Source: Anaerolineales bacterium
GTDB lineage: Bacteria; Chloroflexota; Anaerolineae; Anaerolineales; UBA4823
NCBI GenBank assembly: GCA_016929095.1
Contig: JAFGJM010000011.1
Location: 62,001-126,000 of the forward strand
Direction of reading: 5' to 3'
DNA: 64,000 nucleotides
The translations under genes were made by a program, and so were the position numbers. Positions 36,027 to 45,490 of the stretch are shown here, in pieces. Position 1 is the stretch's first letter, and every line of letters starts with the position of its first letter. The notes under the pieces are model-generated. The model did no database searches. It was not told where the DNA came from and was given only the letters and a program-made list of their open reading frames with translations.

Positions 36027-36548
36027 TTATATCAACAATATTACCCCCGCGCCAATCAATACCCCGATCAGCGTCCCGACGATCACATCCGATAGATAAT
36101 GCAACCCCATGGCAACTCTGGCAAGCGCTACCAGAGGCGCCCATATAACCAGGATGATCCCAAACCAGGGAATGCCAAAACTGCAAGCCAGTACCGCGAT
36201 CAATGCGCTGCGCGCCGCATGCCCGGAGGGGAAAGAATGCGGATCGGTAGCCCGATACACGCGTCCCCATTCACCTTCGGGTCGTCTGCGGCGGATGGTG
36301 AATTTTAATATCATCACTAACACGGCTGTGAAAACAATCCCGAGGGCAAGAATTTCGCTGCGTGCTTTCCAGGCGTCATCTCCCCATAACCAAACAAAAG
36401 CCAAACCGGCAATCCAGAGCCACGAATCACCCGAATGCGCCAGAATGGCGACCAGCGTTCGCAACGCTCCCGGCCGTTCTGCAATTCTTAAGCGGCGAGA
36501 ATTGGTATCATCCCACACCCCCAATCGAGATAATCCGGAGGTATTCAT
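36027..36548 (-). CDS. PAP2-family membrane phosphatase
   Basis: A 173-residue membrane protein with the three phosphatase motifs: KFTIRRRRPEGEWG, PSGHAARSA and ARVAMGLHYLSDVIVG. Such enzymes dephosphorylate phosphatidic acid, undecaprenyl pyrophosphate or similar lipids at the outer membrane face. The ATG overlaps the preceding stop codon (ATGA). It is the third gene of a unit with a nucleotidyltransferase and a protein of unclear function. Confidence 0.88.
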   Translation of the reverse strand: MNTSGLSRLGVWDDTNSRRLRIAERPGALRTLVAILAHSGDSWLWIAGLAFVWLWGDDAWKARSEILALGIVFTAVLVMILKFTIRRRRPEGEWGRVYRATDPHSFPSGHAARSALIAVLACSFGIPWFGIILVIWAPLVALARVAMGLHYLSDVIVGTLIGVLIGAGVILLI

Positions 36549-37321
36549 GCCCCTTGTTTTTGTGCTAGATCCGCACGGAGGATTTCCAATTGGTGGGGTT
36601 TATCGATATCCATCCCGATTTCAGCATACGGACAAACAATAGCCCTCCCGGTCACATTCAGGCGTTTCGTCACCACTTTAACCGCATCTTCTAAAGTAAT
36701 CGCCCGTAATAAAAGCAGAACTAATGTATCATATCCCACTAAAGCGGCTTGTTTAAACACATTTTTACGCGCCGCAATGATTTTTCGCCACATTTTATCG
36801 TTGGAGGTCACCGTCATTGTACGAATGATATTTAAATCTGCACCGCAAATGGCTATATCTTTTAAAAATGTATAAGAGCGGTTGGAGGTAGGGAATCGTT
36901 TTTCCATGACGCTTTTTTCGATAACATTGTAATAAATATCTTCATCACTCTGCATGGCGGCATTAACCGCCCAATCCACCATTTCCCCGGTGATCGATGG
37001 AATATCGGAAGAAACAATAACGGTGTGGCGTGCATCGGGATTGATTTCAAGAATTTTTTTCACGCCGCCGCGAATATTCTCCAACATGTCACCCTGGGTT
37101 GGCAACATCGCTGCCAATTTTTGGCTTTTTATATCGATATCTTCGGGGAGACCGATCAGTACGACACGTTCAATTGTTTTGGCGTCATCGATGGCATCTA
37201 AAACCCATTGGACCATGGGCTTGCTGGCAATATCCAGTAGAGCTTTGTATTCTCCGCGGGAGAAGTCATAAAGGGGTTCACCCTGTTCAGGTATTCCCCC
37301 GGCGGTTACGATCGCATCCAT
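36545..37321 (-). CDS. Nucleotidyltransferase of the MobA/NTP-transferase type
   Basis: A 258-residue protein beginning MDAIVTAGGIPEQGEP, an NTP-transferase-like nucleotide-binding N-terminus, then KALLDIASKPMVQWVL and VSSDIPSITGEMVDWAV with the metal-binding Asp. It probably couples NTP to a phosphorylated small molecule. The typical GxGxRxG loop is altered (GGIPEQGEP), so the specificity and even activity are uncertain. It lies 3 bp after the gene at 37325 and overlaps the phosphatase gene by 4 bp. Confidence 0.72.
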   Translation of the reverse strand: MDAIVTAGGIPEQGEPLYDFSRGEYKALLDIASKPMVQWVLDAIDDAKTIERVVLIGLPEDIDIKSQKLAAMLPTQGDMLENIRGGVKKILEINPDARHTVIVSSDIPSITGEMVDWAVNAAMQSDEDIYYNVIEKSVMEKRFPTSNRSYTFLKDIAICGADLNIIRTMTVTSNDKMWRKIIAARKNVFKQAALVGYDTLVLLLLRAITLEDAVKVVTKRLNVTGRAIVCPYAEIGMDIDKPHQLEILRADLAQKQGA

Positions 37322-37324
37322 AAT

Positions 37325-38224
37325 TTAATTTAACTCCTGCAATTGTGGTTCCAGTTTCAACTGATCCAACAATTGGTTATATTCATCTCGGGTTAACATT
37401 CTGCCTTTACCGGAGATGGCTACCAAAGCCGCCTCCATCATATTAGTGCCAAATGACCGCCCTTCCAACACTGGCGTGGACGTGACTAAATATTTAACAC
37501 CTGCCTTGCGAAAAGTCTCCACATCCGCAGGCGTAGTGGTATTTGTGGCAATGACCTTCCCTTCATATTTGAACGGCATATGTCGTTTCACGTAATGACA
37601 ATCTCCGGCAACAACTGTTGCCCAATTGTAATATTGCTCCCATTTAGGATTGCGCACATCCTGTTTTTCACCCGTCGGGTAAACCCATTCAAACGGTAAA
37701 CGTCCGGCAACAGGCATTAACAAGGCTGCCAGCGTCTTTAATGACTTTTCACTGCGAACTGCAAAAGGTAAACCGAAAGTGAACATTAAGTCGCCAAATA
37801 CACACTCATACCCGCTTTTAAGAAATGATTGCGACATTCCCCAGCGATCTACTCCCACAGTGATAAAGGCCGTTTTATTTTTAATATAATCCCCAATTTC
37901 CTTTTGGATGAATGGCGCTAACCGATTCTCGAGCGTATTTTTAAGACCTGCACCATCCACAACCGGTGTTTGCTTTACAAAACGGATCATCGGTTGCACC
38001 GAATAAAGAGGGTACCATTTATCATCCACCATCACACCCAAATCGGCGCCCCCGACACCGAAAGCATCTACTTTTCCATCCAATTCTTTATAGAGTTGTG
38101 CGGCTTTCTCCATATCCCCATCTGTTCCTATCCGCTCAATGCTCACTCGTTCACCTAGCAGTTCAACTTCAACGGCTTTGTCACGTTTTGACGAGCCAAT
38201 ACTAATACTAACCGCACGTTTCAT
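37325..38224 (-). CDS. Conserved protein, quinate-5-dehydrogenase-like by annotation tradition
   Basis: A 299-residue soluble protein. The N-terminal SISIGSSKRDKAVEVELLG and GVGGADLGVMVDDKWYPL, and the later VVAGDCHYVKRHMP and TNTTTPADVETFRKAG, are recognisable features. From memory, similar proteins are sometimes labelled quinate 5-dehydrogenase, without evidence I know of, and no dinucleotide-binding motif is clear. It leads the unit with the nucleotidyltransferase and PAP2 phosphatase, suggesting a shared lipid or envelope role. Confidence 0.6.
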   Translation of the reverse strand: MKRAVSISIGSSKRDKAVEVELLGERVSIERIGTDGDMEKAAQLYKELDGKVDAFGVGGADLGVMVDDKWYPLYSVQPMIRFVKQTPVVDGAGLKNTLENRLAPFIQKEIGDYIKNKTAFITVGVDRWGMSQSFLKSGYECVFGDLMFTFGLPFAVRSEKSLKTLAALLMPVAGRLPFEWVYPTGEKQDVRNPKWEQYYNWATVVAGDCHYVKRHMPFKYEGKVIATNTTTPADVETFRKAGVKYLVTSTPVLEGRSFGTNMMEAALVAISGKGRMLTRDEYNQLLDQLKLEPQLQELN

Positions 38225-38458
38225 GACGCGCTACCTCCCGGATTTTTCTTTGCAAAATTAGATGAATTTATTACCCAAAAGTTAACATCCATGCTGAGTA
38301 TACCCCAAGTTCATCTTTTTGAAAAACAAAGATATCCCGTTTCATTTTTCCAATTTTATAAGGAAAATCATATATGTTCATAACCTGGTTAACCCAACAT
38401 TTCCATTTGAGTTACGCTAATAAACACTCATGATAATAATCAATAGCTCCGTTCACCC

Positions 38459-39706
38459 CTAACAGGCTTCAGACTGATTCGGCAAGCGATCACTCGAGCG
38501 GAAAAATACCCATACCATGAGGGTCGCGCAGGTATATAAAATGGCGGTTATAGCAAATAATGGATTAAATCCATATTGCTGTTGAATTATTCCGGAGATA
38601 TAAGGACCCACCGCATAACCTGTTTGCCAGTTCAATTCCATAATGCTATTAAATGTACCAAAATGACGATCATCTACCTGCTCCATGGCAAAGGCGTGGA
38701 AAAGTGGTACAGCCAGATTCATCAGAACCCCGCGCATTAAGAAACTGATCGAAGCATATGCCAATACCGGAGAGTAGCCTAAAATTAATAGAAAAACGAC
38801 ACTGGCAATCTGGGTTGCCACGACTGCACGGATCTTTCCCCCCAAGACATGCGCCAGGCGAGGACCGATAATACAACCAATTCCGGTAAATACAGCTAAA
38901 AGGCTGAACAAAACCCCCAGTTGTTGATCGGGCAAGGCAAATTTATCCAGGAAAAAGACATTCATATACGGGATTAATATCGCTGCCCCAAAACCAAGCA
39001 GTAAATTGGGGATAGCCAATTTTTGGGTAATTGGTTTTGAAAAAATCCGCCAGAAAGGGGGTTTTTCATTAATGGTATTTTTATGTTGACTTACTTTTTC
39101 TTCATGGATCATCGCCAGGGGGATCAATGTCAATATACTCAAGCCAACGCTGATCAATAATACTGCTCGGTAGGCATTCGCATCTCTGGCCGGTACCTGA
39201 AGGATTCGGGAAAATAAATCGGGGAGTTGACCGGCGAATAAATTCCCCACCGCCCCGGAAATTGTCCATAATCCAAAACTTACACTGAATAACAAAGCCC
39301 GGTTATCATGTGTTGATGCATTCATCATAAAAGGCGCCTGGCTGATGTAAAATAGCATATTGGCCAGCCCAACGATAAAGGCAGCGATCAATATCAAGTT
39401 AGGGGAAGAAACAAGTAATTGCACTGCCATAAAACAAATACTCACGCCCACACCCGCCATCATGGAGCGTTTTCTCCCCCAGCGGTCGGATAACATACCA
39501 ATAGGGATGCCAAAAATCAACGCCGCGATCGATGGCATCGCATTGACCAAACCTAAATACTCCTTGCTGAAACCCCTCTCCAGGATGTAAAAATTATAAA
39601 ATAATATCCAGGCGCTATATGCAATGCCGTCGATGATCATGGCTATTAAAAACAAGCGCGCTGAACGATTTAAACTCGCCATTTGTTGTCTTATAGAATG
39701 TAACAT
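38459..39706 (-). CDS. MFS transporter
   Basis: A 415-residue major facilitator with about 12 membrane segments. The loop 2-3 motif is GMLSDRWGRKRSMM (about 73-86), typical of drug:H+ antiporters, and a related half-motif occurs in the second half. The substrate is unknown. It is the last gene of the minus-strand amidase/HAD series, 22 bp after the amidase. Confidence 0.85.
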   Translation of the reverse strand: MLHSIRQQMASLNRSARLFLIAMIIDGIAYSAWILFYNFYILERGFSKEYLGLVNAMPSIAALIFGIPIGMLSDRWGRKRSMMAGVGVSICFMAVQLLVSSPNLILIAAFIVGLANMLFYISQAPFMMNASTHDNRALLFSVSFGLWTISGAVGNLFAGQLPDLFSRILQVPARDANAYRAVLLISVGLSILTLIPLAMIHEEKVSQHKNTINEKPPFWRIFSKPITQKLAIPNLLLGFGAAILIPYMNVFFLDKFALPDQQLGVLFSLLAVFTGIGCIIGPRLAHVLGGKIRAVVATQIASVVFLLILGYSPVLAYASISFLMRGVLMNLAVPLFHAFAMEQVDDRHFGTFNSIMELNWQTGYAVGPYISGIIQQQYGFNPLFAITAILYTCATLMVWVFFRSSDRLPNQSEAC

Positions 39707-39728
39707 TTTTTTTGCGAGGTGTAAAAAA

Positions 39729-41108
39729 TTAATCTAGATCAGGATGTTTTAAATGCCAGGGCGTGGCTTGTTGATATGCATAAGCAGCCCGGAAAATCGT
39801 CGTCTCCGCCCAGGGCTGACTGACGATTTGCAAACCAATCGGTAACCCTTGCACCGAAAATCCGCAAGGTAGGGAAAGCGCCGGTAAACCGGTGAGATTA
39901 AATGGCGCGGTAAAGCGGGTTAATACCGGCGCTTGTTTTACATTATCTAATTGATCGATCAAGGGCGCCGTAATGGGTGTCGTAGCGGTTAATAATATGT
40001 CGTAATTGCTAAAGAACTGCTCAAACTGGCGGCGTAAAGTCGCCTGCGCTCTCTTGGCTTGAATGTATTCCTGAGCAGTGTAAGCCGCACCTTTCTGCAG
40101 CCGTTCATACACATCTTCTCCGAACCAATCCGGATGTTCACGCATATGCCTGGCATGGACAACAGACGCCTCATTGGTAACGATCAAACCATTCATGGTC
40201 GCCGCTTCATGTCCTCCCGGAAAATCCACTTCTTCCACTGTGGCGCCTAATTGCTCGAACACCCGGGCTGCATCCCTTACTGCATTCAATACATCCTCTT
40301 CTGCATTTGAAAAATGGGCATCACTGGCAAGCGCAATGCGGCAGTTCCTCACCCCTTGCTTGATTTTTGATGAATAATTTTCCACCGGTATATTCACCGA
40401 TACCGGGTCTTGTGCATCATAGCCAGCCATAATCTGCAGCAATGCTGCAATATCTTCGACGCACCTTGCCATTGGACCGGCATGATCTAAAGACCAACTG
40501 AGCGGATATACACCAGTTAAACTAACCCGTCCATACGTAGGCTTTAACCCCACCACGCCGCACAAAGAGGCTGGAATACGGATGGAACCGCCGGTATCGC
40601 TGCCTAAAGCTGCCAAACACAAACCGGCAGCCAGCGCCGCGGCAGAGCCGCCCGAAGACCCCCCGGTGATGCGTTCGGTATCCCAGGGGTTACGGCAAAC
40701 TCCATAATGGGGATTGATATTGGTAATTCCCAGGGCAATTTCATGCATATTGGTTTTGCCCACACATACGATCCCTGTGCCATAAAGCAATTCAATAACT
40801 CGGGCATTTTCTTCAGGCAGATATTCTGTGTAAAATCGGCTGCCCATGGTGGTCCGTATATCTTTGGTATAAAATAAATCTTTAATCGCTACCGGAATCC
40901 CGCATAATGGGTTTAGAAGTTTTGGTGCTTGCTTACATTTTTTAGCCTGCGTCAACGCATTTTCAGGGGATTGAGTGATGAAACAATTGATTAATGGCTC
41001 AATCTTTTCGATACGCTGCAAATAAGCCTGTAATAATTCAAGCGGAGATATTTGTCCGGCATCTAAGAGCTGTGAAGTTTGAGTGATCGTGAGGCTGTTA
41101 ATATCCAT
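39729..41108 (-). CDS. Amidase-signature hydrolase
   Basis: A 459-residue amidase with the Ser-cisSer-Lys triad: Lys in AIKDLFYTKD (about 74), and the signature GGSSGGSAAALAAG with GSDTGGSIRIPAS (about 148-185). The family includes GatA, but no gatB or gatC is adjacent, and MFS and HAD neighbours suggest a catabolic or detoxifying amidase. A GatA role is possible and would need the rest of the genome. The ATG is at 41108, 15 bp after the HAD gene. Confidence 0.85.
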   Translation of the reverse strand: MDINSLTITQTSQLLDAGQISPLELLQAYLQRIEKIEPLINCFITQSPENALTQAKKCKQAPKLLNPLCGIPVAIKDLFYTKDIRTTMGSRFYTEYLPEENARVIELLYGTGIVCVGKTNMHEIALGITNINPHYGVCRNPWDTERITGGSSGGSAAALAAGLCLAALGSDTGGSIRIPASLCGVVGLKPTYGRVSLTGVYPLSWSLDHAGPMARCVEDIAALLQIMAGYDAQDPVSVNIPVENYSSKIKQGVRNCRIALASDAHFSNAEEDVLNAVRDAARVFEQLGATVEEVDFPGGHEAATMNGLIVTNEASVVHARHMREHPDWFGEDVYERLQKGAAYTAQEYIQAKRAQATLRRQFEQFFSNYDILLTATTPITAPLIDQLDNVKQAPVLTRFTAPFNLTGLPALSLPCGFSVQGLPIGLQIVSQPWAETTIFRAAYAYQQATPWHLKHPDLD

Positions 41109-41123
41109 GATTTACCCCATTGA

Positions 41124-41777
41124 TTACTTTGAATGATTATGGCTGAGAATAGTATCCAGGTCCCGATGAACCTGTTCGAGATTTAAAAAATGAATGGCTT
41201 TCATCCCCGCCCGGTGGGCACCTTCAATATTGAGAGAAAAATCATCGATGAAGACACATTTTTCTATAGGGACATGTAACCGGTCGGCTGCGTATTGATA
41301 TATCCGTCGATCTGGTTTAGCAAATCCTACTTCTGCAGAAATGATGACCTCATCGAAAAAATCGAGAAACTGATCCGTTTTCGAGATATGATAAGCACTG
41401 GCGGCTGGTAACTCACCGGTTAATTCCATGCGCAGGTCGTCAAAGGCATTGCTTAGTAAGGCTGTACGATATTTCTTACGCTGTGACTGTATATTTTCCA
41501 GCAAAGCCCAATCCATACGGTCTCCGGCGAAAAATTGCTGTCGGATGGCAGGGATCTCTTCCTCAGGCGCTTGCAGAATTTTTGCTATTGTCTGCCAATG
41601 CTGGTGAGCGCCGATATAACCCATCTCCGCTTTTTTGGCAGACGAGCTGGCAAATACTAATTTCTCGAGCGCCTCGACAGAAACCCCCAGTCTTTGCGCT
41701 AATTTCATACGTGGCTGTCGATCTTCGGTGCGCATGATCACGCCGCCGAAATCGAATATGATTCCTTCTATGGGCAT
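41124..41777 (-). CDS. HAD-superfamily hydrolase
   Basis: A 217-residue HAD phosphatase. The nucleophile motif is IIFDFGGVIMRT (second Asp replaced by Gly), motif 2 is LLSNAF, and motif 3/4 runs through VGFAKPDRRIY to CVFIDDFSLNI. The FDFGG variant is common in YihX-like and haloacid-dehalogenase-like members, so a phosphatase of small sugar phosphates or a dehalogenase is possible. The start at 41777 has GAGGA 8 nt before it and is preferred over 41798. A hairpin at 41865-41898 separates it from the upstream GNAT gene. Confidence 0.82.
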   Translation of the reverse strand: MPIEGIIFDFGGVIMRTEDRQPRMKLAQRLGVSVEALEKLVFASSSAKKAEMGYIGAHQHWQTIAKILQAPEEEIPAIRQQFFAGDRMDWALLENIQSQRKKYRTALLSNAFDDLRMELTGELPAASAYHISKTDQFLDFFDEVIISAEVGFAKPDRRIYQYAADRLHVPIEKCVFIDDFSLNIEGAHRAGMKAIHFLNLEQVHRDLDTILSHNHSK

Positions 41778-41864
41778 AGGTAATTCCTCTTTTTGCAATT
41801 ACGATGTGAGCTATATTTTACCCTGCTCTAGTACAAGTTTTTTGCTATCCTTACGCCTTGCCAT

Positions 41865-41898
41865 CTCACTCCCTGCCCGTTTCCAGGCAGGGAGTGAG
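41865..41898 (-). terminator. Hairpin after the GNAT-MFS-GNAT genes
   Basis: A 13-bp perfect stem (41865-41877 with 41886-41898) with an 8-nt loop and no T tract on either strand. It may end the GNAT-MFS-GNAT transcript or reduce read-through into the HAD-amidase-MFS genes. Confidence 0.6.
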
Positions 41899-41910
41899 TG
41901 TGGGGATCTT

Positions 41911-42936
41911 CTAATTATTTAACGGTTTACGATAGATGCTGTATCGCCTGATCATCCGATAGCCCATGCTTTCATACAATTGCAATGCACCGCTGGGATT
42001 TTCAGCATCCACACCCAAAGCAGCTTCTTCCATGTCGCGTTCTTTTATAACTCGCAAAGAGGCAGCTATCAATGCCTTCGCAATGCCTCGTTTACGCCAG
42101 GGACGGCGCACACAGATATTCTCTGTATAACCGCGCTTACGCTTGTACTCTTTGTTTTCCCGTTGGTCGATAAAATTCAGCACCATTCCCACTACCCGGT
42201 CGCCATCCCAGGCAACCTGCCACAAGCTTGGATCAAAGTTTGGGTTTTCAAGCCATTCTTCCACAGGCGGCTCAAGTTCAGGTGAAAATCCCCATTCGTC
42301 CAGGAAAGCTTCCATACTGGCATCTCGGATTGTCTGGTAATGTTCTGGTAAAACAGGACGGATTTCTATCCCTTCAGGAAGACTCAAATCCGGGATATTT
42401 TCAAGATCGGGGCGTACCATATCAAAGGCGTAGCGGATTGCTTTGTAGCCTTCCTTTTGATATAACGCCTGTCGAAGTACCTCTGAATTAAGCGCTTGCG
42501 TTTCAAAATAACGAGGCTTGTCATAATCTGTATGGCTGGCAGCTATTTCTTGCAGACGTCGTTCAGCATGTCGCAACATCACCGTTCCGATGCCTTTATT
42601 GCGCCAGGCAGGGAGTAAAAATCCAAAAGTTATATAGATGCGGTTACCGTCCACTTCCTCGCGCCATAACACGCGCTGATAGCCGATAACTTCTCCGTCA
42701 ATTTCAGCAAATAACATATCCTGGTAGGGGTCACAATTCACCAGGTATTTATATGTACGGGCTACATCTTTTACCGTATCGACTCTCTCGATTTTATCTT
42801 CATCTTTACAACCCGTTATGACCGCCACCATTTTGGGATAATCGGATTCGCCTTGAAATCCGCGAAATGATAACCCGGAAATTTGCGGCGCATCCGGGAG
42901 AATTATGAAATTAATTTGAGTTAAAAGTTTTTCCAT
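41911..42936 (-). CDS. Tandem-GNAT acetyltransferase
   Basis: A 341-residue protein with two GNAT domains. The first has the acetyl-CoA loop WRNKGIGTVMLRHAE (about 105-120); the second has WRKRGIAKALIAASLRV followed by GVDAENPSGALQLYESMGY. The second, intact, is probably the active one, as in mycothiol-synthase-like tandem GNATs. GGAG within the first codons stands 9 nt before the ATG at 42936, which is preferred over 42951. Substrate unknown. It follows the MFS gene. Confidence 0.85.
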   Translation of the reverse strand: MEKLLTQINFIILPDAPQISGLSFRGFQGESDYPKMVAVITGCKDEDKIERVDTVKDVARTYKYLVNCDPYQDMLFAEIDGEVIGYQRVLWREEVDGNRIYITFGFLLPAWRNKGIGTVMLRHAERRLQEIAASHTDYDKPRYFETQALNSEVLRQALYQKEGYKAIRYAFDMVRPDLENIPDLSLPEGIEIRPVLPEHYQTIRDASMEAFLDEWGFSPELEPPVEEWLENPNFDPSLWQVAWDGDRVVGMVLNFIDQRENKEYKRKRGYTENICVRRPWRKRGIAKALIAASLRVIKERDMEEAALGVDAENPSGALQLYESMGYRMIRRYSIYRKPLNN

Positions 42937-42998
42937 GATGTTTATCTCCATAAAAAATCATCCATTGATTGATTCGTGTGTATTAATTCGTCTTTTGT

Positions 42999-44285
42999 TT
43001 ATTTTTCTTCCGACTGGTGATTATTCCCATTTGCAGGTAATTTGAATTTTTTCCAAATCGGCAGCGTGATTAACAATGCTACCCAGGCGGTAAGGTTGAA
43101 GGGGAATTGCGGGTTCACCTTATCCCACAACTGAGCGCCGATCATAGGCGCCGGTAAAGATACAAACCCCAGGCTGGATTGGAACAATCCCATGGCTGTG
43201 CCGCGCACTTTTTCGGGCACCGCTTTACTGATCAAGGAGTTGTACGCCGGCGACATCAATCCCACACTGACACCCAGCAAAGCCCAGGAAGCCATGAAGC
43301 CCCAAAGCGTCGTCACGTGGGTGAAAAGTAACAACGAAGCAAATTGCAATACAAACCCTGTTAGAATGCCCAGGCGTTCTCCCTTTTTATCCGCCAGCCA
43401 ACCGGCAGGGGTGGTGGTGATCATCATGAATATGCCGAACACCGATTCCATCCAACCGATTTGCTGCACACTCATTTTGCCAATATCATTGAGGTATAAA
43501 GGCGTAAGTGTGAATGACATCTCATACGCAATATCTCTGACGCCGTCCGTCACCAGAATCCAGGTTACCAAACCCCCGGCAGCCAATAAACCGAACATAG
43601 TGCCCAGGTTGGTCCGTAAGCTTTCCATCGATAATCGCTGCGGGTTGGCTTCAGTACTTCGTGCGGCTGTGCGCGCCATGCCAATCCGGATGAATGTGGC
43701 AACCAAGTATAGGGCTGCTGCCACAACAAGCATGAATCTAAACCCATAATTATCCACTAACCAGCCTCCCAGGGGTGGACCGATCACGTTCACTACCATG
43801 AAGACGGTTTCGGTGATGCCATATACCCGGGCGCGGTTTTCTTCGGTGGAATGTTCGGCGATGAATGCCGGGTAGCTGGGCGCTACTAAAGATCGACATA
43901 TAGAACCTAAACCTTCTCCCAATAAAACCCAATGCCAGGTAGGCGCCAGAATGAGGCCGACAAAAGAAACCGCTCCTGCCACACTACCCATAGCAATGCT
44001 GCGCAGCCTGCCCAAATTATCCGACATCCACCCACCCAATATCTGCAAAGCCAACGGGATGATCTTGGATAGGGTAAAGAAAATACCTACCTGAACCACA
44101 CTGGCGTTCAGCGAGGTCAGGTAAAGGGGCAATAACGGACCATACATAAAACCGGATATATTTGCCAGCACCATCGCTCCCATAAATAGAACCATCATCT
44201 TATTCAACAAGGGGGGAGAGGCGATTGGCTTTTTTATATCCATGGTCGTTATCTCATCATTTGTTACTAGCGTATTGGTTTCCAT
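42999..44285 (-). CDS. MFS transporter (drug-efflux type)
   Basis: A 428-residue protein with about 12 membrane segments after a hydrophilic N-terminus of some 25 residues. The loop 2-3 motif is GGWMSDNLGRLRSI; GYITE-like variants and PAGWLADKKGERLG in the second half are present. It resembles multidrug or tetracycline-class exporters in motif pattern only. It lies between two tandem-GNAT genes (16 bp and 62 bp away), an arrangement that suggests modification and export of the same or related compounds. Confidence 0.85.
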   Translation of the reverse strand: METNTLVTNDEITTMDIKKPIASPPLLNKMMVLFMGAMVLANISGFMYGPLLPLYLTSLNASVVQVGIFFTLSKIIPLALQILGGWMSDNLGRLRSIAMGSVAGAVSFVGLILAPTWHWVLLGEGLGSICRSLVAPSYPAFIAEHSTEENRARVYGITETVFMVVNVIGPPLGGWLVDNYGFRFMLVVAAALYLVATFIRIGMARTAARSTEANPQRLSMESLRTNLGTMFGLLAAGGLVTWILVTDGVRDIAYEMSFTLTPLYLNDIGKMSVQQIGWMESVFGIFMMITTTPAGWLADKKGERLGILTGFVLQFASLLLFTHVTTLWGFMASWALLGVSVGLMSPAYNSLISKAVPEKVRGTAMGLFQSSLGFVSLPAPMIGAQLWDKVNPQFPFNLTAWVALLITLPIWKKFKLPANGNNHQSEEK

Positions 44286-44301
44286 GATATTAACTCAATA
44301 A

Positions 44302-45249
44302 TCAATCAGAGTGTTGAAAATCCACTCTTTTTGTATACGTTCTTAGATTCTTTACTGGTATGAATCCAACCTTTTGATAAAGTGCTATTGCCGCACTATT
44401 CGTATGCTCCACACAAACCATGGCTTTTTGCATGCCATAAGCTTTCATCCTTTCCAATCCTTTCCGCAATAATGCCTTCCCCAAACCCCTCTTTTGATAC
44501 TGCGGGTGGATGCCTACCGGTTCAAAAAGCCCAACCTGGTTTTCATGATCCAACCAAATCATACAAAATCCGGCAAAGCCCCCATCAGGCGCCACGATAA
44601 CCAGATCTCTTTCTGAGTGATAGACTGGAGAACGCATGAAAGAACGATAGCGCTTGACATATTGTTCAAAAGGTTTTTCGGATTCAAAAGCGGCGTAAGA
44701 CGCTGCCGCATGTTTATCTGCTTCTTCTTCTCCTGAAATCGCTCGAATGGTACAACCCTCCGGAATGTACATATCCGTATCATCAATATTACTTAACCCG
44801 TTTTCCAAATAGTTCATCACAAAATCATCCCTTTGAAAACCCAGGTTCTCCAAAATAGCAATGACAGCCACATCATTCTCATCGATCCACATGGTGCGGA
44901 TTTTTTGTATATGCTGCTTACTTTCCAGGGCAATCATGCGATTTACAGCCCATTCGAACATGCAGTGAGTTTCAAGCGAGCCGCGCAATCTCGGATGGAT
45001 AAACACATCCACAGCATGCCATTCAGGGGAGAGGAGAGTCCATCCCAGGAGGAGTTCTTCTTGGGAGTTTTCCCAAAGAAAAATCGTCTGATCGCGTCTG
45101 TCCTCCTGGGATAGATAATGCAGCCACCAATCCAGGTCGCCGGGATGGACATAGTATGAGCCATTATCGGCTTTCTTGCCCGCTGCTAATAACTGGCGCA
45201 TTTTTTCCAAATCCCGGGCATCCTGGTAAGCACGCGGATAGCATTCCAT
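44302..45249 (-). CDS. Tandem-GNAT acetyltransferase
   Basis: A 315-residue protein with two GNAT folds. The first half is degenerate (acetyl-CoA loop reduced to HPRLRGSLETH). The second has HPQYQKRGLGKALLRKGLERM and CVEHTNSAAIALYQKVGF, a complete site. The ATG at 45249 overlaps the stop of the preceding 66-codon gene (TAATG) and has GGAG 6 nt upstream, so it is chosen over 45261. It is distinct in sequence from the other tandem GNAT two genes downstream. Substrate unknown. Confidence 0.85.
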   Translation of the reverse strand: MECYPRAYQDARDLEKMRQLLAAGKKADNGSYYVHPGDLDWWLHYLSQEDRRDQTIFLWENSQEELLLGWTLLSPEWHAVDVFIHPRLRGSLETHCMFEWAVNRMIALESKQHIQKIRTMWIDENDVAVIAILENLGFQRDDFVMNYLENGLSNIDDTDMYIPEGCTIRAISGEEEADKHAAASYAAFESEKPFEQYVKRYRSFMRSPVYHSERDLVIVAPDGGFAGFCMIWLDHENQVGLFEPVGIHPQYQKRGLGKALLRKGLERMKAYGMQKAMVCVEHTNSAAIALYQKVGFIPVKNLRTYTKRVDFQHSD

Positions 45250-45449
45250 TAAACTCTCCATTTTCCGTTGTGTATTTCACCCTGTAGAGTAATCTGACCC
45301 AGGAAGATCAATTCCTCTGCTTTAGGATGAGATGTGTTATGTCCATTTTTCCAAAAACCCCACCAAATAATGTCGCATAAGCGGCGTTTGGGGATTTTAT
45401 CGTTTTCAGTTTTTGTTTCCAGTTCGTCTGTTACGTCGATGGTAATCAT
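45249..45449 (-). CDS. Small protein of unknown function (66 residues)
   Basis: A 66-residue soluble protein rich in charged residues with a Trp-rich centre (CDIIWWGFWKNG). GGAG lies 9 nt before the ATG, and its stop overlaps the GNAT start codon as TAATG, so it is very likely translated and coupled to the acetyltransferase. No family is recognised. It shares only the MIT start with the next small gene upstream. Confidence 0.7.
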   Translation of the reverse strand: MITIDVTDELETKTENDKIPKRRLCDIIWWGFWKNGHNTSHPKAEELIFLGQITLQGEIHNGKWRV

Positions 45450-45490
45450 GATGTTACTCCACTCCCAAAACCGGAAAACTTAATCAAGAA

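Noticed and set aside
36109-36642. 177-codon open frame on the plus strand
   Set aside because: It is antisense to the PAP2 phosphatase and the end of the nucleotidyltransferase, with no RBS or domain.
39729-41108. Amidase as GatA of the Glu-tRNA amidotransferase
   Set aside because: gatB and gatC are not adjacent and the neighbours are transport and hydrolase genes; not excluded, but not supported.
43192-43749. 185-codon open frame on the plus strand
   Set aside because: It is antisense to the MFS gene at 42999-44285; its composition reflects the complementary codons of membrane helices.
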